A stretch of 6,275 nucleotides of DNA, taken from positions 1 through 6,275 of the forward strand of contig JABFSW010000133.1 in NCBI GenBank assembly GCA_013140415.1. The letters are read 5' to 3'. The notes under the pieces were generated by a model. It saw only the letters and a list, made by a program, of their open reading frames with translations. It had not been told where the DNA came from and did no database searches. Of the stretch, positions 1-5,617 are shown in pieces. A program made the translations under genes and the position numbers. This stretch comes from Nitrosarchaeum sp. (GTDB taxonomy: Archaea; Thermoproteota; Nitrososphaeria; Nitrososphaerales; Nitrosopumilaceae). How positions within the stretch are numbered: position 1 is the stretch's first letter; each line of letters opens with the position of its first letter.

Positions 1-716
1 ATATTACTTCACTTTTCAACATATATGGTTTTGAGGATAATTCTGAAATTAAAGACGGAGAGAAAATATGGAATGATGTGAAATTTGAATTAAATCCTAA
101 AAATAACGAACTATATGAAAAAATAAGATATGAAGCTGATGAGAATACCATTGTAATTTTTCCTATTTTTACAGCAGCGGCATACCACGAACCTGGATTT
201 TACACATATTACAGAGAAGAATGTAATGAAGAATGCCTTACAATTGAAATTCAAAAAGAATACCCTTCAACTTTTCCTTCAAGTGGTAATGGATATCAGG
301 TGTTAAAATTATTGGGATATCAAATTATCTCTGATATTGAAGTTGATCAAAATCCTGAAATTCTTAAAAAATATGACAAAGTAATTTTATTGCATAATGA
401 ATATGTCACTCAAAAGGAATTTGATGCAATTACAAATCATCCAAATGTGCTCTATCTTTATCCAAATGCATTATATGCAAAAATAGAATATGCTGAATCA
501 ACAAATATAATTACTTTAGTACGAGGACATAATTTTCCAGAGTCTAGTATTACAAATGGATTTGATTGGAAATTTGATAACAGCCCTTTAGAATATAATA
601 CAGATTGTAAAGAAATGGGTTTTGATAGAATTGATAATGGGTGGATGCTGAATTGTTATCCTGAAAGAGCTATACATCAAAGTAAAGTTTTACTAGAAAC
701 GATTAAAGAATTTTAG
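1..716 (+). CDS. Hypothetical protein, 5'-truncated, possible class I glutamine amidotransferase-like fold
   Basis: The reading frame is open from position 3 to the TAG at 714-716, giving 237 visible residues, so the gene begins upstream of the window. An internal GTG at 78 could be called as a start, but coding sequence continues before it (for example SLFNIYGFEDN), so that start is almost certainly wrong. I cannot name the protein. A central stretch (visible residues about 103-137) has the pattern LLGYQ..., then YDKVILLHNEYVTQKEFDAI, then NVLYLYPNALYA. This alternates predicted strands and helices and resembles the class I amidotransferase/ThuA-like fold, where the hydrophobic strand ending in H-x-E-Y would sit near the active-site elbow. 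The first part has two cysteines in ECNEEC and the C-terminal part has two more (DCKEM, NCYPE), which could form disulfides if the protein is exported. Any signal peptide would lie outside the window. The fold assignment is inference from pattern only; that this is a real gene is much more certain. Confidence 0.75.
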   Translation, partial: ITSLFNIYGFEDNSEIKDGEKIWNDVKFELNPKNNELYEKIRYEADENTIVIFPIFTAAAYHEPGFYTYYREECNEECLTIEIQKEYPSTFPSSGNGYQVLKLLGYQIISDIEVDQNPEILKKYDKVILLHNEYVTQKEFDAITNHPNVLYLYPNALYAKIEYAESTNIITLVRGHNFPESSITNGFDWKFDNSPLEYNTDCKEMGFDRIDNGWMLNCYPERAIHQSKVLLETIKEF

Positions 717-737
717 TAGTATCTTATGGGATTTTAT

Positions 738-803
738 GCAGTTTTATCTTTTCCATGTATTGGATTAGAATTTAGGAAAATAGTAAATTATTTTGTTCTT
801 TAA
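738..803 (+). terminator. T-rich stretches after the left-edge gene, possible archaeal terminator
   Basis: Two T-rich runs follow the stop at 716: gttttatctttt at 741-752 and ttattttgttcttta around 788-802. Archaeal RNA polymerase can terminate at U-rich tracts without a hairpin, and no hairpin is evident here. The call rests only on composition in an AT-rich genome. Confidence 0.3.
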
Positions 804-875
804 TTCTACATTTCTACATATTTTGAATGATAATACCCCCATAGCCAAATAAAATTATGGATTTTACGGGTGTTA

Positions 876-886
876 GGTATAATACC
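876..886. repeat. 11-bp perfect palindrome upstream of a TATA-like box
   Basis: GGTATAATACC has 5-bp arms (GGTAT/ATACC) around one central base. It ends about 15 bp before the TATA-like box at 902-909. The right half, ATAATACC, also occurs at 830-837, giving an 8-bp direct repeat. It could be a regulator site for the following membrane-protein gene. An 11-bp dyad in AT-rich DNA can also arise by chance. Confidence 0.3.
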
Positions 887-901
887 GCTTTTTGCGCTAA
901 T

Positions 902-909
902 TTTTTAAA
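902..909 (+). promoter_or_regulatory. TATA-like box of the membrane-protein gene
   Basis: TTTTTAAA is centred about 26.5 bp before the GTG at 932, the distance expected between an archaeal TATA box and the transcription start. If the transcript starts at or next to 932 it is leaderless, and the in-frame ATG at 857 would lie upstream of the message. Confidence 0.55.
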
Positions 910-931
910 CAGTATCATAAATCATTCTTTT

Positions 932-1399
932 GTGTTATCAAAGAGAACTATTATTGGAATTATTGTAGGTAGTGTTATTATTGCAATTGGAATTTATTCT
1001 TTAATTTCCGATATTGGATTTCACACAATACAAGTAAATGAGACGTTTGCAGTAGGCGAATCCACTTCATATCAAATTAACGCAAATGAACATGCAAAAC
1101 AGCATATGAAAATTACAGGAGATAAATTTGATCTTAAATTATCTAGCCCTGGTGATGGTCTTCAAATACCAAAAACATCTCACACTAAAGAAGTCACTTT
1201 GGACTGGATTCATCTAAAAGACGGCATAACTGTAATAAATCTTCAAAATACTGGCTCTTCTGAATTAAAAGTAGAGGCAACATTGGAAATAACAACTGAT
1301 CCTATCTTGTTTACGTATCATATCATAGTCATTACTTCAGGTATGGTAATTATTGGATTTAGTATGGGCTTTACTCTAAGAAAACCAAAAGGATTCTAG
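932..1399 (+). CDS. Small membrane protein with two transmembrane helices and an extracytoplasmic domain, function unknown
   Basis: With a GTG start at 932 the product has 155 residues. A basic N-terminus (LSKR) is followed by a hydrophobic helix at about 6-25, a polar, strand-rich domain at about 26-123 (including GESTSYQI, LKLSSPGDGLQIP and VINLQNTGSSELKVEATLEI), a second hydrophobic helix at about 125-148, and the basic tail RKPKGF. Positive charges at both ends predict both termini in the cytoplasm and the middle domain outside, probably a small beta-sandwich. The in-frame ATG at 857 adds 25 residues of unlike character. I prefer 932 because a TATA-like box sits 26 bp before it and the basic stretch before the helix then becomes the true N-terminus. 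The TAG stop overlaps the stop of convergent pheA. The gene appears to stand alone. I do not recognise the family; a role in the cell envelope is inference from topology. Confidence 0.75.
   Translation: MLSKRTIIGIIVGSVIIAIGIYSLISDIGFHTIQVNETFAVGESTSYQINANEHAKQHMKITGDKFDLKLSSPGDGLQIPKTSHTKEVTLDWIHLKDGITVINLQNTGSSELKVEATLEITTDPILFTYHIIVITSGMVIIGFSMGFTLRKPKGF
1396..1399. other. Shared CTAG: overlapping stops of two convergent genes
   Basis: The palindrome CTAG provides the TAG stop of the membrane-protein gene on the plus strand (1397-1399) and the TAG stop of pheA on the minus strand (1398-1396). There is no intergenic DNA, so any terminator for either gene must lie inside the other gene. Confidence 0.9.
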
Positions 1400-2211
1400 T
1401 TTAGTTTTGCTGAAGGATACGACCCTAGTATTTTCATAAACAGTGTTTCGCGATTGATTTTCTCTAACATCTCTGCAATTCTTGGATTTTTTGCATGACC
1501 TTCAAAATCCACGTAGAAATTATACTCCCAAGTATTTGTCTTGGTTGGTCGTGATTCAATTTTAGTTAAATTGACCTTATAATTATGAAAGTTTTCAATG
1601 ATTCTGTGAAGAGAACCAGGTTCATGTTTTATGGAAAAAATTATTGATGTCTTGTCTTTTCCAGTTTCTTCTTTGTTGTTTTTTGATAATATCAAAAACC
1701 TAGTGTAATTATTCAAATTATTTGCAATACCTTCTGATATTACAGGCATATTGTAAATCTCAGATGCATTCTTACTGGCAATACATGCTATGTTTTTTTT
1801 GTTTAATTCTTTGATAATCTTTACACTTCCCGCTGTGTCATATGTGGGAACTGTTTTCATGTTATGTTTTTCAATAAAGTTCCTGCATTGTCCTAATGCT
1901 TGTGGATGAGAATACACGGTATCTACATCATTCAAAGTTCCGGTTCCTATCAAACAATGTTCAATTCTATGATAAGTTTCACCTATGACATTAAGTGATG
2001 TTGAATACAACAAATCATAGCTCTCCCCTACACTGCCTTCCAATGAGTTTTCTACTGGCAAAATAGAATATTCTGTTTTGTCTAGTGTAGTATTTTCTAA
2101 AACTTCTGCAAAGGTTAGAAGAGGAACTGTTTGAATTTCTCTATTAAAAAATGCTCTAGATGCTGCCTCACTATATGCCCCTCGTTCACCTTGGAACGAA
2201 ACACGTATCAT
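1396..2211 (-). CDS. pheA: Prephenate dehydratase
   Basis: This cytoplasmic enzyme decarboxylates and dehydrates prephenate to phenylpyruvate, the last committed step of phenylalanine synthesis before transamination. At 271 residues it has the length of a monofunctional dehydratase, with no chorismate mutase domain. The catalytic part (about 1-180) shows GERGAYSEAA at 8-17, LPVENSLEGSVGE at 51-63, SHPQALGQC at 101-109, YDTAGSV at 124-130 and NYTRF at 168-172; the Thr-Arg-Phe of the last motif belongs to the active site. A C-terminal ACT domain (about 187-267) carries the phenylalanine-binding motifs PGSLH (198-202, the GALV position) and ESRP (219-222), so feedback inhibition by phenylalanine is expected. 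The ATG at 2209-2211 begins the canonical I-R-V-S-F-Q-G strand and lies 3 nt after the csl4 stop. pheA is therefore probably co-transcribed with csl4 and has no obvious promoter of its own. Confidence 0.96.
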   Translation of the reverse strand: MIRVSFQGERGAYSEAASRAFFNREIQTVPLLTFAEVLENTTLDKTEYSILPVENSLEGSVGESYDLLYSTSLNVIGETYHRIEHCLIGTGTLNDVDTVYSHPQALGQCRNFIEKHNMKTVPTYDTAGSVKIIKELNKKNIACIASKNASEIYNMPVISEGIANNLNNYTRFLILSKNNKEETGKDKTSIIFSIKHEPGSLHRIIENFHNYKVNLTKIESRPTKTNTWEYNFYVDFEGHAKNPRIAEMLEKINRETLFMKILGSYPSAKLN

Positions 2212-2214
2212 TTT

Positions 2215-2766
2215 TTACTCTCTCAGCTTTACGAAATCACTGTTACCAAAATTTGCTGAAAGTTTTCTTTCATCAATCCAAGCACATTCTGTACATTTGA
2301 TGGCATCACGCATTTGGACTACTTTTCCACCACACTTTCTACATTTTGTAAATAATACACCCAAGTGTGGCTCCTCAATTGCTGCATGAATTGTACCATT
2401 TAGGTGATTTAGAATCTTTAATGTAACAATATCATTTACCAAGGCCACATTCTTTTTTCTAAGATTTCTTGTTGAACAAATACATTCAACTTTTGATGTT
2501 GTTGGTTTACCATTAATGTAATCAATTGATACTGCTATCATAGAAGACATAACTGCAGCTACAGTTCCTATTATGATGTCTCCGACTTTTGGAATGGATA
2601 TCATCTTTGGATGCTTTATGTTTGCCATTCGTGTTTCTTTATTGAGATCTGTCTTACCTACAGTTGCTGCACGAACCATATCACCATCGTCAAAAGTATT
2701 GTACCCTGCTTCATATTCTTCAATTGATGCTATTTTATCTCCAGGCAATGCAGCAATTTCAGACAT
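2215..2766 (-). CDS. csl4: Exosome complex RNA-binding subunit Csl4
   Basis: Csl4 is a cap subunit of the archaeal exosome. It binds RNA above the Rrp41/Rrp42 ring and recruits partners such as DnaG for 3'-5' RNA decay and polyadenylation. With the start at 2766 the product has 183 residues, close to the family's usual size. Three domains follow in order: the N-terminal domain opening with LPGDKIASIEEYEAG and a D-D-G-D turn, the family hallmark; an S1-like RNA-binding barrel at about 59-136 (KVGDIIIGTV to GTIHAAI); and a zinc ribbon with CRKC and CTEC pairs (C142, C145, C158, C161). A longer frame begins at an ATG at 2829 and adds 21 residues, including another C-x-x-C. I reject it because a TATA-like box lies 26 bp before 2766 and the longer start sits inside the TATA box of the divergent gene. 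It is the first gene of an operon with pheA, 3 nt apart, a functionally unrelated pairing. Confidence 0.92.
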   Translation of the reverse strand: MSEIAALPGDKIASIEEYEAGYNTFDDGDMVRAATVGKTDLNKETRMANIKHPKMISIPKVGDIIIGTVAAVMSSMIAVSIDYINGKPTTSKVECICSTRNLRKKNVALVNDIVTLKILNHLNGTIHAAIEEPHLGVLFTKCRKCGGKVVQMRDAIKCTECAWIDERKLSANFGNSDFVKLRE

Positions 2767-2787
2767 GCTGTGTTTTTTGGTGTTATG

Positions 2788-2795
2788 ATTATAAT
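2788..2795 (-). promoter_or_regulatory. TATA-like box of the csl4-pheA operon
   Basis: ATTATAAT is centred about 25.5 bp before the ATG at 2766 on the minus strand. This supports a leaderless csl4 transcript and the shorter start. It forms the left half of a divergent promoter in the 89-bp gap between csl4 and the oxidoreductase gene. Confidence 0.6.
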
Positions 2796-2826
2796 TGTTT
2801 GTGGTCTTAAGGCATTCTTGACAAAT

Positions 2827-2833
2827 CATATAA
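2827..2833 (+). promoter_or_regulatory. TATA-like box of the oxidoreductase-TPR operon
   Basis: CATATAA is centred on 2830, 26 bp before the ATG at 2856, as expected for a leaderless archaeal transcript. Its first three bases are, on the other strand, the ATG of the rejected long form of csl4. Confidence 0.6.
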
Positions 2834-2855
2834 CCAGAAAAAATTCAAAACAATC

Positions 2856-3926
2856 ATGAAAGCCCTAGTGTATGATAACTATACTATCGATGATGATTTT
2901 TCTAAAATTTTAAAAATTAAAGACATTCCTGAACCTGAACCAAAACACAATGAAGTTATTTTCAAAGTAAAAAGTGCATCTCTGAATTATGATGATATTT
3001 GGGGAATGAGGGGAAAGCCTTTGGCTGTACCATTACCTCACATATCAGGTACAGACGCTGCAGGTGAAGTAATTGCAATAGGCCAAGATGTAAAAAATAT
3101 CAAAATTGGTGATAGGGTTGTCTCTCATGGAAACATGTCATGTAGAATCTGTAAATCATGCACTAGTGGAAGAGAATATGATTGCAGACAGAGAAAGATT
3201 TGGGGATTTGAAACCGGTCCACTTTGGGGAGGATACTGTGAAGTTACACATTTACCAGAAGTTAATGTTGTAAAAATTCCTGATAATGTCACATATGATT
3301 CTGCAGCAGCTGCTTCAATGACTCTGTTGACATCTTGGCATATGCTAGTTGGAAGAGCAAAGATTCAACCAGGACAACTAGTTTTGATTATGGGTGGAGG
3401 TTCTGGAGTCGGAAATTATGGAATTCAAATTGCTAAATTATTTGGTTGTACTGTAATTGCCACAGCTAGTCCAGATAAATTAGATAAATTATTAGAATTA
3501 GGAGCTGATTATGCAATAGATCACAGAAAAGAAGACTGGCATAAGGAAGTTCGTGATATATCTAAAAAAATAACCAAGCCTTTTGGAGATGTAACTGGAG
3601 TAGATGTAATTTTTGAGCACATTGGTGGTTCACACTGGAATAAGGAATTGACTTTGTTAAAGTATGGTGCAACAATTGTTACAACCGGAGCAACAACTGG
3701 TTATGATGCAAAAACTGATTTACGCCATATTTTTTTCAAAGGCATCAATATTTTAGGCTCAACTCAAGGAACTAGGGCTGAGTTAGAGCAAGCTCTGTAC
3801 TGGATGTCTCAAAGCAAAATTAAATCTGTCATTGATTCTGTTTACTCTTTTGAGCAAGCAGCAGAAGCTCATACAAAGATGTTAACTGGAAAAGGACTCT
3901 TTGGAAAAATCTTAATGAAGCCTTGA
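2856..3926 (+). CDS. MDR-family (zinc-type alcohol dehydrogenase-like) oxidoreductase, probably an NADPH-dependent reductase
   Basis: This 356-residue protein belongs to the medium-chain dehydrogenase/reductase superfamily. The GroES-like N-terminal domain (about 1-150) contains SLNYDDIWGMRG (42-53), PHISGTDAAGEV (61-72) and a structural zinc lobe with C96, C99, C102 and C110. The Rossmann domain has the GGGSGVG loop at 180-186, followed by strand and helix IATASPDKLDKLLELGAD. No acidic residue ends the second strand, which favours NADPH. The usual catalytic zinc ligands are missing: Asn44 stands where alcohol dehydrogenases have Cys, and T66-D67 replaces His-Glu. The enzyme therefore looks like a quinone oxidoreductase or enoyl/acryloyl-CoA reductase-type member, not a classical alcohol dehydrogenase. 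VDVIFEHIGG at 249-258 resembles crotonyl-CoA reductase relatives. In an organism using the 3-hydroxypropionate/4-hydroxybutyrate cycle it would be a candidate acryloyl-CoA reductase; that is inference. It starts at an ATG 26 bp after a TATA-like box and heads an operon with the TPR gene. Confidence 0.9.
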   Translation: MKALVYDNYTIDDDFSKILKIKDIPEPEPKHNEVIFKVKSASLNYDDIWGMRGKPLAVPLPHISGTDAAGEVIAIGQDVKNIKIGDRVVSHGNMSCRICKSCTSGREYDCRQRKIWGFETGPLWGGYCEVTHLPEVNVVKIPDNVTYDSAAAASMTLLTSWHMLVGRAKIQPGQLVLIMGGGSGVGNYGIQIAKLFGCTVIATASPDKLDKLLELGADYAIDHRKEDWHKEVRDISKKITKPFGDVTGVDVIFEHIGGSHWNKELTLLKYGATIVTTGATTGYDAKTDLRHIFFKGINILGSTQGTRAELEQALYWMSQSKIKSVIDSVYSFEQAAEAHTKMLTGKGLFGKILMKP

Positions 3927-3936
3927 TGTAAAATTA

Positions 3937-4542
3937 ATGATGACTAGAAATCCCAAAACTGATTCTATTCTTGATGAAGCAAATAGATTATTTTTAAAAG
4001 GCAAACTACGAGAAGCAATTATTTATTATGATGAAATTCTCCATGAAAATCCAAATCATATTGGTTCTCTTAACAACAAGGGATATGCACTAAATAAATT
4101 GAAAGACTATGATGGCGCCATACAATGTTATGACAGTGCCTTGAAATTAGATTCTGAAGATCTTTCTGTTTTAGTAAACAAAATATCGTCTTTGAGAAAA
4201 AAAGGTGAATTTACTGAGGCATTAAATTATTGCAATGCTATTTTGGAGAATAATTCAAAATACAACATTGTACTGTATCACAAAGAAAGAATCTTGTTTT
4301 CAATGGAACGATTTGAAGAATCTCTACTTTGTTGCAATAAAATTTTAGATGACTATCCACGTAATGGTGATGTTCTTTTTGATAAATCTTGTAATCTTGT
4401 TATGCTTTCTAGAATAAATGATGCACTTGATACGCTTGAAAATGCAATTTTACAAGGAATTCAATATAAAATCAAAGCAAAAAAAACTAAATCTTTTGAA
4501 AAACTAACAGACAATCAAAAATTTCAAAAACTAGTATCTTAA
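3937..4542 (+). CDS. Tetratricopeptide (TPR) repeat protein
   Basis: The 201-residue product consists almost wholly of TPR helix pairs, which act as protein-protein interaction scaffolds. About five repeats can be read: 9-42 (A-N-R-L-F-L-K-G-K, then A-I-I-Y-Y-D-E-I-L), 43-76 (NKGYALNKLKDYDGAIQCYD, the best match to consensus), 77-110, 111-144 and 145-176. A C-terminal cap reads FEKLTDNQKFQKL, a basic and aromatic ending I associate with other TPR proteins. There is no signal peptide or membrane helix, so it is probably cytoplasmic. Two ATG codons stand side by side at 3937 and 3940 and either could start the protein; no ribosome-binding motif decides. The gene lies 10 nt after the oxidoreductase stop, so co-transcription is likely, though a functional link is not shown. 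Its TAA overlaps the stop of convergent dph2. The partner protein cannot be predicted. Confidence 0.9.
   Translation: MMTRNPKTDSILDEANRLFLKGKLREAIIYYDEILHENPNHIGSLNNKGYALNKLKDYDGAIQCYDSALKLDSEDLSVLVNKISSLRKKGEFTEALNYCNAILENNSKYNIVLYHKERILFSMERFEESLLCCNKILDDYPRNGDVLFDKSCNLVMLSRINDALDTLENAILQGIQYKIKAKKTKSFEKLTDNQKFQKLVS
4539..4542. other. Shared TTAA: overlapping stops of two convergent genes
   Basis: The palindrome TTAA supplies the TAA stop of the TPR gene on the plus strand (4540-4542) and the TAA stop of dph2 on the minus strand (4541-4539). This is the second such tail-to-tail 4-bp overlap in the window. Confidence 0.9.
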
Positions 4543-5534
4543 AGCCAGTGAGGGATTTCTAGATAACCTTCTATGCTTTCGTGTCTTAATATTTTTAAAA
4601 GTGCATTTGCCTGAGGTGTAGACAGAACTGGCTTGTCAAATTGATTGTCTGTAGAAATTCTGGGACATGCTACTTGAATAAATGCGTCTATTCCTTTTAG
4701 ATTTTTCAATCGCTCATTTGTGATGTCAGTTAAAGCAAATAATTGAACTGTCTTTCCTTCTTTTTCTAATTCTTTTTTAAATTTTAAAGCAAATACTTTG
4801 GATAGTTGTCCTTCTTTGAGTCCAATAATTATTCCAAATGATTGTGCATCAGCTGCTTTGTAAATTGCAAGGGTAGCTTTCTTTTTTAATTTCTGAGCAA
4901 ATTCTGTGACTTCTCTTACTTCATTAAAATAAGGATCTAAAACATATGTTGGCATATTAGTTGAGAGTGCAATTCCAGCTGCATGAAAATTACTCTGTCC
5001 TAAAAAAACATAGGCATCAACTTTGTCTTTGAGTTCTGTTGCTGGATAAAATTCGCAACCAAACACTTGACCGTCATTTAGTTGTCCTTTTCCCTTGCCA
5101 ATTTTTACTTCAATTCCACCACTAGTTAAAATTTCATTTACTTTATCCATCTGATGCAAATGTTGACTATCTGTAACTAGAGATATTTTCTTTCCCTTGA
5201 GAATACCGACACACTTTTTGGCGACACTATCAAATTCCACATCATCATAGGCATTAATTAGAATTAGATTTTTCTCAAATGATTCAGTGTTAATAGTATG
5301 TCCAATGTTGAATTGGATGTCTGCTCCTAATACTTTGGAGCCATTTGAATTCAGATCACATGTTCCCCAAGTGGTATCAGCTAAAACATATGCAGGAATT
5401 CCAAATCTTTTTGTAATATTTATGGCAGTCTCTTGTACTTGAGGTAAGATTCCATCAGGGCCATTCAGAGATACTGATACAGGTTTTTTCGATTCAATTT
5501 CTTTGAATATTCTCTCTTCGTCTATTACTATCAA
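4539..5534 (-). CDS. dph2: 2-(3-amino-3-carboxypropyl)histidine synthase (diphthamide synthesis, Dph2)
   Basis: Archaeal Dph2 works as a homodimer with a [4Fe-4S] cluster. It cleaves S-adenosylmethionine to a 3-amino-3-carboxypropyl radical and adds it to a histidine of elongation factor 2, the first step in making diphthamide. The 331-residue protein shows the three cluster cysteines spread over the three repeated domains: C59 in DTTWGTCD, C160 in GQVFGCEFYP and C290 in QVACPRIS. C59 falls at the same position as I recall for the Pyrococcus enzyme. Further family motifs are NGPDG (24-28), FLGQSNFHAAG (177-187) and LDPYFNEV (199-206). The start is TTG at 5532-5534. It is the only standard start between the upstream in-frame stop and the first conserved motifs, and a TATA-like box lies about 25 bp upstream, so the message is probably leaderless. 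The gene is divergent from tiaS, another translation-related modification gene. Confidence 0.96.
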   Translation of the reverse strand: MIVIDEERIFKEIESKKPVSVSLNGPDGILPQVQETAINITKRFGIPAYVLADTTWGTCDLNSNGSKVLGADIQFNIGHTINTESFEKNLILINAYDDVEFDSVAKKCVGILKGKKISLVTDSQHLHQMDKVNEILTSGGIEVKIGKGKGQLNDGQVFGCEFYPATELKDKVDAYVFLGQSNFHAAGIALSTNMPTYVLDPYFNEVREVTEFAQKLKKKATLAIYKAADAQSFGIIIGLKEGQLSKVFALKFKKELEKEGKTVQLFALTDITNERLKNLKGIDAFIQVACPRISTDNQFDKPVLSTPQANALLKILRHESIEGYLEIPHWL

Positions 5535-5553
5535 TTCAGCTAAAAATATGGCG

Positions 5554-5567
5554 TTATTAATTTAAAC
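5554..5567. promoter_or_regulatory. AT-rich core of the dph2/tiaS divergent promoter
   Basis: On the minus strand TAAATTAATAA (5564-5554) is centred about 25 bp before the TTG start of dph2 and fits a TATA box for a leaderless transcript. On the plus strand the same block contains ATTTAAAC (5560-5567), which could serve tiaS with a leader of about 30 nt. The whole gap between the two starts is 83 bp, so promoter elements must overlap or lie close together. Confidence 0.5.
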
Positions 5568-5586
5568 CAACTGTGTTATACAACAA

Positions 5587-5594
5587 CTAAAAAT
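5587..5594 (+). promoter_or_regulatory. Weak TATA-like candidate for tiaS
   Basis: CTAAAAAT is centred about 27 bp before the ATG at 5618, the right distance for a leaderless tiaS transcript, but it is a poor match to a TATA box. The stronger element at 5560-5567 is the alternative. Confidence 0.3.
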
Positions 5595-5617
5595 GTCTGA
5601 AATTCTATAATCCATTT

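Noticed and set aside
78..716. GTG at 78 as the start of the left-edge gene
   Set aside because: The frame remains open and protein-like back to position 3, so the gene continues past the window edge.
887..897. CGC-TTTTT-GCG as a terminator hairpin
   Set aside because: A 3-bp stem is too weak, and it is followed by the TATA-like box, not a transcript end.
717..931. Possible RNA gene or small gene in the largest gap
   Set aside because: No tRNA-like cloverleaf, strong hairpin or credible small frame is visible; the gap holds only T-rich stretches, a short dyad and a promoter-like box.
2573..2788. 71-residue plus-strand ORF
   Set aside because: It lies inside csl4 on the opposite strand, has no recognisable motif, and is a shadow of a well-supported gene.
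2767..2829. 21-residue N-terminal extension of Csl4
   Set aside because: The family hallmark begins just after the ATG at 2766, a TATA-like box supports that start, and the extension overlaps the divergent promoter.
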